Part shown: piece after piece, positions 45,748-58,129 of the stretch
Numbering within the stretch: the first letter of the stretch is position 1
Layout: every line of letters begins with the position of its first letter
From: Alitta virens
Taxonomy: Eukaryota > Annelida > Polychaeta > Phyllodocida > Nereididae
Length of the DNA: 64,000 nt
Assembly (NCBI GenBank): GCA_932294295.1
Contig: OW028584.1
Span: 25,715,638-25,779,637, forward strand
Direction of reading: 5' to 3'
The notes under the pieces: generated by a model
Seen by the model: only the letters and a program-made list of their open reading frames with translations
Databases searched by the model: none
What the model was told of the DNA's origin: nothing
Made by a program: the position numbers and the translations under genes

Positions 45748-46095
45748 CTGAGAAGAAAAAGAGCACAACAGCAAACATTATTCTTGGTTGTTTGTGCCTT
45801 TGGAATTTTAGCTGTGTGCTTCATTGCAACAGCACTGTGCGGTGGCCTCAAGCAGCTTCGGCTCAGGAGGCAACAATACAAGAAGATAGAGCTTCTGTCC
45901 TGGGAGGCAAGCAACATCTTTTCTCGTCCGTTTCTCGTCCATCATGAGACTCAAGGGAAAGCTATGCAAATGAGCTGGGCGGAAATAGAATGGCAGCCAT
46001 ATTGGACGTGCTTACAACAGTTGAATGTGTCTATACAGGTTTGCAGGCGAGGGTTGGGTAGGGTGCCCCAAAATTTAAGCAAGCCAATCAAATAA
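45748..46095 (+). pseudogene. Possible coding fragment with one membrane segment, unrecognised
   Basis: A frame open from about 45748 reads LFLVVCAFGILAVCFIATAL, then a basic stretch (KQLRLRRQQYKK) and IELLSWEASN. A hydrophobic segment followed by positive charges is what a single-pass membrane protein looks like. The frame has a stop just upstream (TAA at 45745) and no good splice acceptor; a second frame, starting at an ATG near 45738, runs into the same hydrophobic DNA one base out of phase, which could mean a frameshift. I do not recognise a family. Chance is a real alternative in a window this size. Confidence 0.2.
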
Positions 46096-46551
46096 GACTA
46101 ATTTTGCCTATAATATTATGATATATAGACTTGTTTACACCCTCCAAAAATGTGTTGTATTAAGAACCATGATTAATAAACATGTAGACATTCAGTATAT
46201 AATGCTATTTCTAATAAGAAAATCCTAAACCACAATATAAAATAATGTATTACTGTTCCTCTATATATTTTCAGGCATAATATCAAAGAATTATAGGTAT
46301 ATCAATAATTAAAAATCTCAACTAAGACCATTTTGCCAACGCTAACAGAAAAGCCTATGTGTCAACTGAACTGATCACCTACATCTAGATAAACAAAACA
46401 TGGTATTTTCAAAAATCACTGTTCATGGCATACTGTGTAAATTATAAACTAGAAACCTCTTTTTCATTGTAGCATACTATTGCATGATATTACTGCTAAG
46501 ATTTATATTGTTAAAGCATGGGATAAACGAAAAAAACTTCATTTGTATTTA
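46096..46551. other. AT-rich stretch, nothing recognised
   Basis: No gene or repeat identified. Confidence 0.4.
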
Positions 46552-46662
46552 TAGTATTTTATTAAAAAGATTTCATAGTAGTATTAATAGTGTAACTCTG
46601 CTTTTAATGTATTTTATTAAAAAGATTTGGTAGTAATAATAGTGTAACTCTGCTTTATTGCA
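46552..46662 (+). repeat. Two-copy tandem duplication, 55-bp unit
   Basis: GTATTTTATTAAAAAGATTT followed by AATAGTGTAACTCTGCTTT occurs twice with small differences. Confidence 0.9.
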
Positions 46663-47099
46663 TGCTATCCTGGAATTGTAAAATGTGACCCGTTATAAAG
46701 GGTGTTAGATGAACTCAAGAGGGCTTGGTAACACCAATTATGTTGTGATATATATATTGTATACCTACCACTATATGGAAACAAAATACTCAATACTCAT
46801 AATAACAAAATAGCATCACAGACTTGCACAACAATCCATAATCAAATAGCACCACAAAGGAACAGGCATCAATCAACATATTTCTGCACTTGCAAATTCC
46901 TGCCTTTTCTCAAAACCATGATAACTGCTGCCGCCTAACCCCCCTGCCCTTTTGTCGGTGCTATTTTGAGAATTTATGAAAGGCGAGAGACATAAAGTCT
47001 ACAGAAGGGCCTTTAGAAACTAATACTTGGGCCGGCCAGGACCAATTAGGGAGTGATTATGGCTCTGCCTAGGGGGACAGCCATCTTTATCAGCAAAAT
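46663..47099. other. Unassigned stretch
   Basis: No gene or repeat identified. Confidence 0.4.
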
Positions 47100-47412
47100 A
47101 AGAGGAGTAGAAGAATGGGAGGAGGAAGAATAGAAGAGGAGGAGGATGATGAGGAGTAGAAGAATGGGAGGAGGAAGAGGAGAAGAAGAGAAGAGGAGGA
47201 GGAGAAGAGGAGTATGAGTAGGATGAGGAGGAGGAGGAGGATGATGAAGAGGAGGAGGATAATAAAGAGGAGGAGGAGGATGATGATGAAAAGGAGGAGG
47301 ATGATAAAGAGGAGGAGGATGAAGAGGAAGGAGGAGGATGATGAAGAAGAGGTAGAAGAGGAGGAGAAGGATAATGAAGAGGAGGAGGATGATGAAGAGG
47401 ATGAGGAGGACT
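47100..47412 (+). repeat. (GAGGAG)n-type purine-rich satellite
   Basis: Pure purine plus T tract of GAGGAG, GATGAT and GAAGAG units, about 310 bp. It yields an Arg/Glu-rich frame of 87 codons that is an artefact. Confidence 0.95.
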
Positions 47413-48309
47413 ATAGCATATGGTGTATGAAATGCTGGACTAATATCACAGGATACAATGTAGAAGGCTTAGCCTAGTTAGTGGAGATTGATGACTGGTT
47501 GTTTCTACAGTATAACTATGTAGCAGAAACAGTAGTAGTGGAGATGATAGTGAACCTTACGTACTTCCTATTGTCAGTCAGTAATAATTAGAAGCAATAA
47601 CTGTATAGATGTATAATATAATTATGAAAGGATTTATAAACTTCTGTTCTAGTGGTGTCTTTGCATGGAGATTATCCCTCATTTTCAGATTGACTTGCAG
47701 TATCACTTGCACCCAGTCTACAGACTACATGTGTCAGATGCAAGATGGTACACCGTATTTGCTGCATGCAAGTCTTTGTCACAAATACAACACATATAAT
47801 CAAATAGCAAACGGCACATTATACACGAAAGGCATCCCTTTTTGCATTAACGCAGAAATATACACTTACAAAGAAAAGCTGTCCTAAATGTTGACTGTAA
47901 ATGAGATTCCTGCCGCAATTCATCCCCCGAAACTAGTTTCTCTCTCTTCGGCAAAATGCCCTAATGTTGTTATTGTGCATGGCGAATTTCTAGCTGACTC
48001 AGCGAAGTATTAGAGTCATTTCTCTCACGCGAGTCCTTCATTCTCTTGGGCGAGAGCTTGTAATTCCATTTTTGCAGAGAGGGATTGGGGTGAAATACTC
48101 TTTTTCTGCCCTTTTTGTCCAAGGTATAAGAGTATTTCGTTATTGAGCACACCTTTAAAATACCATGCATTTGGTATCTGGCCATGTACATGTTTCAAAT
48201 ATATCCATGGTTCCTGCCTGTCCTAAGACTGACTAACTTGATAAATAAAACTGAATATACTTATTAGTCAGAACGACTAATATGGGGATTACCAGATCAG
48301 TCTTTATAA
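47413..48309. other. Stretch with two weak coding candidates
   Basis: Plus strand 47609-47887 and minus strand 47970-48191 hold non-repetitive frames of 92 and 73 codons. Neither matches a family I recognise. See the separate observations. Confidence 0.35.
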
Positions 48310-48400
48310 TAGTAACAGTAAAGATAGATAGACAGATATATAGATACTTTATTTTGATGGAAATGGTACAAAAATTATTATACAGTAAGACATTTACATG
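48310..48400 (-). mobile_element. Possible retroelement 3' end with (TATC)n tail
   Basis: Minus strand: CCATTTCCATCAAAATAAAG followed by TATCTATATATCTGTCTATC. A polyadenylation-like AATAAAG running straight into a TATC repeat is what a retroelement 3' end with a simple-repeat tail looks like. The rest of the element is not identifiable. Confidence 0.35.
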
Positions 48401-50960
48401 ATGTTAACTATGAATTGTAATCTATTGTAAATATAAGCCCATCAGGAAACCACCTGAGCATTAGCTGTAATCGTGGCACCTTCAATAAAATTTAGTCAAA
48501 ATATCTCAATTTAACCAAGCAAAAAATATTTATAAATTGAAATTATAAATAGCTTTAAATTTGGTGAAAATAAAAAAAAATTAGTAAAAATGTCTAATGT
48601 AAATTTTTACGCTTTTAATTTTGACTGATAGAGCTCATTGATACAGATTTATGCACGTATTACACATTACCATGGTAACTAATTAAAGCATAGCTTAGGT
48701 TTGCAATTAAGTCTACTACTTTATCACTGAAACTGTTTTGAGATGACAGATTTTAATACATATTTAATATAGGTTCCAGGTTTGTTAGTGTAAATGCCAA
48801 CCAAATGTTGAGTAATTTTACAATCCTTTTTAAAATTCATTAGTAAATTTACACTATATATATATAAATCAGGAATTGCATCTGGATATAACACATTTAT
48901 ATAAAACAAATTAAGCAATAATATCAACCTTTTTGGTTTCCTCGACCATGTCATGGAGTGCAAAAACAGCCTTAAAATTAAATACACAATTGTTTGATAC
49001 TGCATATTCAACTAAAAAGATTTGAACTTAGAAACAGAATTACCTAGATTTGTGAACATACATTATTCATATAATATGCAATTGCTACTACCGATGTATT
49101 TCAAAACACAAATGAAATTGTGAAATTTAAGTCTGACAAGGAAACACAGTTTGTATTTTAGACAAACAGGCCGAAGCGCTCCATATTTTCATTTTCATCC
49201 CATCATTATATCTTATATTTAGATCTTGTTATTTATATATAAATGTATTTTATTATTTATTTATTTTTATTTTATTTTTTAAATACGAGTTTGAGGAGGC
49301 ATCTACGTCAGCGTTTTTTAAAATAAGAACTTAGCGGATGTCTCCTGACCAAAGGTAAACAGTATATATATTTCGACCTTTTTTATTTTATTTTATTTAT
49401 TTACTGCTTATATTATGTGTAATAACATACATTTCTTTAGTTGTTCCTTTTATTTGCTGCTTTTGTTTTTTTGTTTTATTTGGTCAAATAAATAAATTCT
49501 CTCTCAAATAAATAAATTTTCTCTCTAGATATTAGTCGAAACCAGCACAAAGGCACTAGAATGTGTAGAGTATGTACCTCTTGTAAGACACGCTTAGAGA
49601 CCGCTGTGTTTCCAATAGAAGACAAATGAAGGTTGATAAATAATTCAAAGGAAATCTTTGCCGCTCTTAGCAACATGGCGGCATTCTATGAGACACCGCA
49701 GGAGGAATATATATATATAATATATATAAATGCGTCCCTAGACTTTTTTCCTTCATTTCTTATTTATTCACAAAATTGTCAAACTGTGCTCGTTCACTCA
49801 CCATACATCAATGAAGTTTATGAATAGCATTATGTGTTTTTGAGGAGCAGGTTGGGAAACTCCTTCTTCTAGAACGTTTTTCAGTGGCTGTTGTTGTTGT
49901 TGTGGGTGTTTGTTGTTGTTGCTGTTGTTGTATATATATAGATACTTATATAATATGTTACATCTGCATGGATGGCAGCATGGTCCTAGTGTATATTCAT
50001 AATTATTATATATACTATAAAATGTAGAATAGATTTGATTTATAGATTACTTCTATACTTATACTTTCCAAACTGTATATTATTGTTCCTTATAGGTCGT
50101 ACAGAAGCTTCGGCTTGGGTCATATATTTTGTATTGTACATTGAATGTGATACCGTGATTTAAAACGACTTTAAATACAATTTTACTACTACTACTTACT
50201 ATTCAGCATCCAGCCAAATGTGAACATTCGATCTGCTGTATCAAAGATTTTTCGCTGCATTTTTGATTTGATAGACTTTAGACACATTAATTATTAATGA
50301 CTATTTATGTATTTACAATGGCAAAATGTGTATTTCAATACTTTGGATTAGAACCACATAATTATAAGCCAAGGGACTACTATTTCTTGCATATATATCA
50401 GACTAAACAACAATCCTACATTACTAATTTAAAAAAAAAGCCAAATTGCAATCAGTTTTAGTTATTAATTAAACAGTCATAACTATGATTCAAAAACAAT
50501 AATTTGTGTCCCAAGTCAGGTGTTTTAGTAGTTTCTAGACCTACTGTATTGTACTAATTATCAATCTGGCATGAGGTGAATGAGATATATTCTGAGTTAA
50601 ATGAAGTTAGTTGCTGAAACAACCAAATTCCATAGAGTGTCGTAAAATATATTTGCAAGACATTTTTTGGCAGCTCGTTTATCACACTCTCTTGAGAGTT
50701 CCAGACTGTGGAAAAACTAAGCAAAATATATCCCAAGGTCACATCAACCTTCAAAAGAACTAGCCCCGTCTATCGGTCAACCTGTGAAGCACAATTATTC
50801 ATATACATACCTAGATGCTGTGGTAAACAATAATCAGTGGGTAGTTATGGCAGTTTACACCAATCCAAGGCCAAATAGAACGTCTAGTCTAGCTTTGTAC
50901 ACAAAGGGCTGCAAAGATAGGATCCTCAATATAATAAAACTTTTCTGGTTGCAATATGTA
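48401..50960. other. AT-rich stretch with minor repeats
   Basis: (TGT)n at about 49888-49930. A segment at 50090-50205 ends TTTAAATACAATTTTACTAC plus TAC repeats and may be another retroelement tail. CTTCAAAAGAACTAGC at about 50749 resembles part of the SINE-2 head. An ATGGCGGCATTCTATGAG context at 49674 gives only a short frame. No gene supported. Confidence 0.4.
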
Positions 50961-51040
50961 CTGCTCTTAATGGTGAGGTTGTCTTTATAGCAACGTGGTC
51001 TAAAATGTGAAAAGCAGTGAGGTTAATTCGGGTTGCACTG
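50961..51040. mobile_element. MITE-1 fragment
   Basis: CTCTTAATGGTGAGGTTGTC, then GCAACGTGGTCTAAAA, ending GGGTTGCACTGTA. A further core (ATCTCACTTTTAAGACCACC, TCACCATGAAGAT) lies at 51147-51183. Confidence 0.55.
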
Positions 51041-51479
51041 TATACTCCAAATTGGGCAAAATTTAGTATACTATTCTATGCTCTGACAGAAAGAGAGATT
51101 ATTACAGCTCATCATTCAAGAATCTTACACAATGCCATTTTGAGACCATCTCACTTTTAAGACCACCTCACCATGAAGATACCTCCCAGTTTCAGACTCA
51201 AGTCCTGCTTGCTTGTCTTTTATGGTATTTTAATGTCTTCTATCTTTCCTAAACCTTTACTATCTCTGTATCTATGTCTTTAGTATATACATCACATAAT
51301 AAACATTTATTAATAGTAATGTAACTATAATACATTTTTTGTATAGCTTACAATAATTGCTTTATGAATGTCTGTATTGTATATATGAACGGTTTCTCAC
51401 GGTGCATTACACACTGTAGATTGATTATTTTGCCAGCCAAATTTAAAAAACTGGAACAAATTGAATGTGCTCGACTCTA

Positions 51480-51849
51480 GACAGCTGCTGTAGCCACGTA
51501 TTCCTGGCTGTAGCTATAACTGACTAAAGCCAGCTGCTTCTGTCTACTCCTAGCTAATAGTTGGCTTACACCTACCACCACTGAAAAAATATAGTCCTTG
51601 GTAAATGTAAGAAATCGATCTAATATCATAAATATGTATTTGCAATAGATATGCATCTTTTCAAAAAAAAAAGCAAAATACAAATACGCATAACTCTCGG
51701 ATGGTATTGCATGCACTTTTAGATTCGGTTTTGAGTAGCCAGCTATAGCCAGACAGTGCTGGTTAGTGGCAGGTAGCATCGTGTGGCAATTGTCATCTAG
51801 CTTTGTCTAGGTTTAATTTGACAGGCCGTTTACAATGAAACTAACTGTA
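51480..51849. mobile_element. MITE-3 copy B
   Basis: Shares TGGCTGTAGCTATAACTG, TTGGTAAATGTAAGAAAT, GGTTTTGAGTAGCCAGC and the right end GACAGGCCGTTTACAATGAA, ACTAACTGTA with copies A and C. The left terminus is not recognisable. An A-run-containing insert is present near 51660. Confidence 0.72.
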
Positions 51850-51872
51850 TGTCTTCTTGCTAATTTTAATAT

Positions 51873-51955
51873 CTCTCTATTATGACAACCTCGCCATTAA
51901 GACCTGTAAATTTTACACCGAGGGTGGTCTTAATTTCAAGGTTCCACTGTGTAAC
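51873..51955. mobile_element. MITE-1 copy, compact
   Basis: CTCTATTATGACAACCTCGC, CATTAAGACCTGTAAATTTT, then CGAGGGTGGTCTTAATTTC and AAGGTTCCACTGT. Both halves of the inverted core are close together; the left terminal CAGTG is lost. It lies about 20 bp beyond a MITE-3 end. Confidence 0.62.
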
Positions 51956-53084
51956 AGGAAGCACACCAAACTAAATGGGATGTTGAATGAAACATTGCAT
52001 GTCCTGAGTGGGGCTATTACCCTTAGGCCACGCCCCCTTCATTGACCACGTGTCAATTATGACGTTCCAATTGATCATGTGACCATGCACGTGGCCTTGA
52101 AAGGTACGTCTCAAGGACGTTGCGTTTATGAGCAAATTGTATACTGTATTGATACATTTCATAATCCTGAGATAATAATAATTATTATATCACTTCAGGA
52201 TAGTGAATTGTTATTATAAATTAATAATTTCTTGATAATATATAAGATGATGAAATAGGCGATGTTTTCAAGGATATTATACAGTAAGGAAATTCTTAAC
52301 CAAAAATAAGGGAGAATTAGGATTTTAAAAAGGGCAGCAAATAAATAATGATAAAACACATTAAAAAAATTTTTTATGAGAGCCAAATAGACATAAAATG
52401 TTGTGGAATATGGCTACAGCAACCTTCAATATTTATTAACTTAATTCAGTGTGCAAAAATTGATCTTATTTATCGCGTGTCCTTAATTAATTTTTTAACA
52501 CAAACCTTAAATGATGAGTCTATTCCATACTGCATGGTCTCAACCTATGGCGCGAACAGTAGAGTATAGTATGATTTAATTAAGTGCATGGCATCATTGA
52601 TTGGCACATGGTACAGTGATCTAGGGTTTCATATTTTCTGGGTCATGTTTGTCGTCAATAATGAAGATATTACACACCCTCTCACTGCTTGTCCAAGCTC
52701 TATTCTGAAATGGCTGTACAGTGCACAGACATTTGATTAAAATTCTGCTGTTTGTGTGTGTCCAAAATTAACAGCTCATAATGTCTACTTGTCAGTCAAG
52801 CTGTTCAATTTTGTTGTAACGATTTATTCAATAGTGTGTTAAACTATATACATGTTTTTGTTTCTGTAAGTTAATTCATTTTGTAATATGCCTTACTTTT
52901 CTGTCTGTTTTTATACTTAAAGATGTCTGTTTCTCTTTCCTTGTCTGACAGTCTGTCTGAATCTTCACTAAATTTCTTCTCTATTATATTTCTGATGGTG
53001 TATATTTGAATCTGTTTTTCTGCCTACCTACCCCGGACAGCTTCCGCACTGATGCAGTATTGTTTCTTCATGTCTAGCTGTCTG
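51956..53084. other. Unassigned stretch
   Basis: No gene or classified repeat recognised. Confidence 0.4.
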
Positions 53085-53225
53085 TCTGTATGTATATCAG
53101 TCTGTCTGTCTGTTTAGCTGTCTTTCTAGCTGTCTGTCTAGCTGTCTTTCTAGCTATCTGTCTAACTGTCTATCTAGCTCTCTGTCTAACTGTCTGTCTA
53201 GCTGTCTGTCTAGCTGTCTTCGTCT
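53085..53225 (+). repeat. (CTGT)n / CTAGCTGTCTGT repeat
   Basis: Imperfect CTGT array with a 12-bp higher-order unit (CTAGCTGTCTGT). Pyrimidine/GT-rich low complexity continues to about 53490. Confidence 0.9.
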
Positions 53226-53499
53226 TTATTTGTCTCTACCAATGCCTTTGACTGTCTTTGAATTCGTTTCTGTCTGTGCATTTCTCTGTCTCTGTGTGTC
53301 TTTCTGTCCCTATGAATCTGTTATATATCTGTCTGCTCATGTTTTCTGTCTGTCTTGAACTCCCAGTATCTATCCATGCCTCTGTGTTTCACTCTACGTC
53401 ACATTGTCTGTCTATCTCTCTCAGTCTATCTCTCTCTTGATTTGTATGTCTTATACATTCTTTCTCTGTATGTAATAATCTGCCTTTCTGTATATGCCC

Positions 53500-54268
53500 A
53501 CCGACTCCATGTTCTCAGTCATTTAGCTAAGTAGCTAAGTGGAGAATTCTGCATTCGCTGATTGCAGTATATTTGCCACGTTACCTTGTGCAAGATAGCT
53601 CCAGCAGGCAATTTTGGCAATGCCGTAATGTCACTCGTAAATCAAAGTTATTTCACTCTTGAGCACTAACCAGTAACCTTGCACTGGTTTCATATTACCC
53701 AAGCTTTGTAGTATGATGCTAGGTAGATAGGGAGTATAACTTTATTATATATCAGGCACAGGGCATCAATATACACTGGTAATTTTTTTGCAAGAAAGGT
53801 AGTGAAATTAGCCAGCGTTTTAGGATATTTAGACAATTTGTGTCTAGAAAGGCTAGCTGCTTCTACATCATATAGTTTGCCTTTTTAATCTAAGATATAA
53901 GTTGGCTCAATTAACTAACCCTTAGTAAATAATCTTCTCCAATTAGCATTTTGTCATTATGACTCATAGGAAATGCTTAAAATCTACTTAAGCTGACAAC
54001 CTTGGCAGATAATACTGGCTATATTATCAAGATTCTGCGAGTCAGTTATTCGAGACACTGGGAGAGATACTGAGATATTCAGCGCTAATATGCAGAAACA
54101 CCTCTGACTCAAAAGAGTGGAGAAATGTTAATTGACTTCAATTGTATCGAAGCAAGAGACATTAAAGTATCCCATATGTCAATTGGATGACCTCTAATTT
54201 AGCTAATTCTTGAATCAAAGCCCAGGACAGTCAAAAAAGGGCATGGAACCACTTAGGTATGTTCAATA
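53500..54268. other. Unassigned stretch
   Basis: No gene or classified repeat recognised. Confidence 0.4.
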
Positions 54269-54592
54269 GAGTCTTTTCACTGAGCAGCCCTGAATTCAGA
54301 AGGACATAAGTCTTTCATCTCTCCTTATTACTCATTTTGCTTTTCAGACAGAGTAGATTATAACTAACTGATTCCATAAATACAATTTTCTCAGGGAAAA
54401 AGTGGAAATCAATTGAATGATAAGATGTCAAATATACATTAAAATGCACTTAAAATTCTGCTGCTAGGATGCACTTTGCTTCAGCCAATCAAAATCAAGG
54501 GCGGGAACCTTTTCAGCCAATATAATTGCAGTATTCTGTTGTAGCCACCCGGTGGAATTATAGCGAACCTTTCGTAAAAATCCACTATTGTT
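54269..54592 (+). repeat. Dispersed repeat R1, copy B
   Basis: Same-orientation partner of 12841-13141. Shared blocks include CTTATTACTCATTTTGCTTT, CATATACATTAAAATGCACT-like sequence, GCTGCTAGGATGCACTTTGC and AAAATCCACTATTG. It has about 23 extra bases near CACCCGGTGGAATTATAGC. Confidence 0.85.
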
Positions 54593-55598
54593 TTGCTTGA
54601 AAAGTCCTCTACAAAATCCAAAATAGGACCAGGATCTTCTCCAAAATGTACCTAAACCTTCCTTAGTTATGTTGCTATCTGTCCTCAAATTTTGATCACA
54701 ATACCTCTATAATTGTATAAAATAACACACAAATAATAAATATTAAATAAACAAACAAAGAAGCTAAGCAACTTCAAAATAATTTTATCAGTCATATCAT
54801 CATCATATTGTAGTAGATGTTTGTGCATAAATTTGACATTCATCCAAAATTATTACAGCAATAACTTAGCACATGAATGTTTTATTTCATAGCAGTATCA
54901 GCATAAATAGAAAACGATTGATTGGTTTACTGTTGTTATGAGCAACTTATAAATAAATCATATCATTCTATATGTAATTGGAAAGCCAAGCATCCGTGTC
55001 ATTGTTCATCAAAATTTATCGAACCCAAAATATTATTGTTACAGTTAAATAAAGGATTATTGGATCAAGGCCATTGAGTATTCCTGACTGAAGAACCACC
55101 TCACTGTGAAATATCGATCCAATAAGATTTTTCTCCAGTGTGGGTAGGATACAGGTTAATTGCTTTTACCATAAGAAACCTCAGTGCGGCTTACTGAAGA
55201 ATGCATTAGGAGCGGCGATGCTGTTATAATGGAAGCCTCGATCAAAGGGTTGGACATTTTTGCACTCCCCCTGAATAGATGCACTAGGCATATTGAGAAG
55301 TAGGTCACCACTTTGTATCCAAACTCCGTAATATGCACCTAGTGGACTTAATAGTGAAGTATAAATTAATGGTAACATCAGAATTCTGAGCAGAAATTGT
55401 GTGGCCTTATAGCAGTGGCAAAATTAATGTGATATCAATGAGGAATTTCAACTAAATGTATATTATCCTTCAGTAGGATTTTTTTTTTAAAAACTCAGTA
55501 ATATTGTATAGTGTCTTAATTAAAGACAATGATATAACGACCACGTGTGTTTCTATGCCACGTCGCTAGGCCTTCATAACCTTAATTAATTAATAATT
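54593..55598. other. AT-rich stretch, nothing recognised
   Basis: No gene or classified repeat recognised. Confidence 0.4.
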
Positions 55599-55784
55599 AC
55601 AGTGAAACCTGTCCCAGCGGCCAGTCTGAACCCCCTCCCCACAAAATCCAAACATCTTTAACTCCCAAAACCTCATTTACACTACATGCCTGCAATTTAT
55701 AAGTTCCAACATAAACATTAAATACCTCGATAATAAGACCCCCTCAGTGTTACCCAATGGCCTTATGTGCGGAGTTTCACTGTA
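55599..55784. mobile_element. MITE-1 copy, complete (186 bp)
   Basis: Starts TACAGTGAAACCTGTCCC and ends TGTGCGGAGTTTCACTGTA, with TA at both borders and CTCGATAATAAGACCCCCTC inside. Ends match the 27.7 and 58.5 kb copies; the interior is largely different. Confidence 0.75.
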
Positions 55785-56314
55785 TGCATACATTTACATC
55801 ACTTTAAATCCATGTGACAAAATTTCCTATAGTTAAGCCCAGAGAGGCTCATGCCTGGAATTCTACATGATATAACTTCAACAGGAGAATTTGGTTGCAC
55901 ATCATTTATGCAAATTAAATCTCTCCCATAATCCTCTTTGCCAGATCAGTATCATAGCCCATCGACTTTTAAATTCAATATTTAATATTTTTGTAACAGA
56001 AATGATGAGATTGGATGCTTCGAAAAACCTGTAAGTTTCAAGTAGAACTTTCATACGTACATGCAAGTTGATATTGCAGTGCAAGAGTTTAGATCTATGT
56101 GTAAATACTTTCTAAGTTCATTTTCATTGCTATATATATATAACAGTTTTTGAAAACCATGTAAAGTGGTATTATAAGAATATTTTCCTTAATATTTGGT
56201 GGTTTTAATAGCCGGATTTTACTACATATAAAACATTTTTGGATGACGCATCGACAATAATTATATTACACAGAAAATGTATTTAAAACATGGGGTAGTT
56301 TAATTTTAGACATT

Positions 56315-56817
56315 ATCAAGTTAAAACAAGTTTATTACTATATTTGAGTTAATTGCATTATCAAAACCATATAATTACGAACAGAAAACCCATAAAAAAT
56401 AATGTCCCTTTTGAGACATTTTCAAGTTAAATCAAGTTAATTACATTATTCAAAACTATATAATTACAAACAGAAAACCCATAAAAAATAATGTCCCTTT
56501 TGAGACATTTTCAAGTTAAATCAAGTTAATTACATTATTCAAAACTATATAATTACAAACAGAAAACCCATAAAAAATAATGTCCCTTTTGAGACATTTT
56601 CAAGTTAAATCAAGTTAATTACATTATTCAAAACTATATAATTACAAACAGAAAACCCATAAAAAATAATGTCCCTTTTGAGACATTTTCAAGTTAAATC
56701 AAGTTAATTACATTATTCAAAACTATATAATTACAAACAGAAAACCCATAAAAAATAATGTCCCCTTTGAGACATTTTCAAGTTAAATCAAGTTAATTAC
56801 ATTATTCAAAACTATAA
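56315..56817 (+). repeat. 89-bp tandem repeat array, about 5.6 copies
   Basis: The marker GTCCCTTTTGAGAC starts at 56404, 56493, 56582, 56671 and 56760 (the last as GTCCCCTTTGAGAC), a strict 89-bp period. Inner copies look identical apart from that change; the first copy is diverged. Each unit has a short inverted repeat (TGTCCC...GAGACA) and CAAGTTAAATCAAGTTAATT. Confidence 0.97.
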
Positions 56818-57391
56818 ACATGAGACGAAAAACACACAATCCTCATGTAGGCCTACGACATTTTATTTGCCCCTCCTGTATAATCCCCACCTCCTGACAG
56901 ACAAACATTATAAATCTAGGCCAACCCTTATTTACACAGATAATAGCCTATTAGGATGTGTTAGGGTATTAGGGCTGTGTGTGTAACATGTAATAACATT
57001 GTTGCTACTACCCATAACAGCCCTATGCATGTAGATTAATAATTCATGAACAAGCATTCTCTATATTGATTGCATGAGTGCAAATATTATTGAATTCTGA
57101 TTACCCGATAACCTCGCGTATTTTCATAAGGTCAGCTTGTGTGAGGTCACAAGAGGCTAATTAAAACACATACTGTAATTATATCCATGGTAATTAATTT
57201 CATATGCTGGGAAGTATAATCAAGTATTAGTGATGATTTTGTTGTACGTATGCATGCATGTACATTGTACGGATCATTTAATAAATATATAATACATAAT
57301 TAAAAATGATATTAAACAATTTAATGGTTATTTCTCAATTATGCTTTTTTGTACCACTGCTCAAATAGTTTTGTATCTTTTGGAGGGTAAC
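56818..57391. other. AT-rich stretch, nothing recognised
   Basis: No gene or classified repeat recognised. Confidence 0.4.
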
Positions 57392-57657
57392 ACAGTTAGT
57401 TTCATAAAATATGCTATTCCTGGCTGCAGCTATAACTGGCTAAAGCCAGCCACTTCTGTCTACTCCTAGCTTATAGTCGGCTTACTGAAAAAGTATAAAC
57501 CTTGGCAAATGTAAGACATTTATCTAATATATCATAAATATGTACTTTCAGATCTGGCTTTCAGTAGCCAGCTTTAGCCAGACAGTTCCTTTTAGTGGCA
57601 GGCAGCATCATATATAGCAGACGTAATTTGACAGGCCGTTTTATAATACAAACTGTA
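57392..57657. mobile_element. MITE-3 copy C
   Basis: Left end ACAGTTAGTTTCATAAAAT, right end GACAGGCCGTTTTATAATAC, AAACTGTA. It has the interior markers shared with copies A and B (CTGCAGCTATAACTGGC, CTTGGCAAATGTAAGACAT, CAGTAGCCAGC). A MITE-1-like segment follows at 57665-57735. Confidence 0.8.
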
Positions 57658-57735
57658 CATATACTCTGGACGGCCACAATCAAGACCATCCTTCTTATCA
57701 CTGAAGTGGTCTTAATAATGGGTTGATCTGAATTA

Positions 57736-58129
57736 TTAACTTCTTAATCACAGGCAACGGACAAAAGATCATGTGTTCCTATAACTGTATGACCTTAATA
57801 TAATTTCACTGGATGTACTACTATGTAGTCTGTCAGTCTGTCAGACTGCCTGCCAGTTTGTCTATCTAATCCCCAGTTACCCTCGTTTGTAAAATATATA
57901 TGTGTTTCGTAACTGTCACTATTGATGGCATCTGGCAGTGTGTCCATAGTCTCTTTAGTTGGCTTGTTTCTGAATTATTTATTGAATCCAAGTATAAATA
58001 TCTTTCTGGTATTTTTAAGCGAATGTCTTGGCTGCCTTGCAGTCTGTATATATACATATATACGTCAGAGTTTATCAATCTGTATTTCTTATGTTCTCAG
58101 TTTTATCATCTCTCTACCTATGGTATCCA
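57736..58129. other. Unassigned stretch
   Basis: Short CTGT repeats near 57830-57860; no gene supported. Confidence 0.4.

Noticed and set aside
47214..47477. Arg/Met/Glu-rich 87-codon frame
   Set aside because: It is a translation of the GAGGAG purine satellite.
56315..56817. CRISPR array
   Set aside because: The repeats are contiguous 89-bp units with no unique spacers, in a eukaryotic context.
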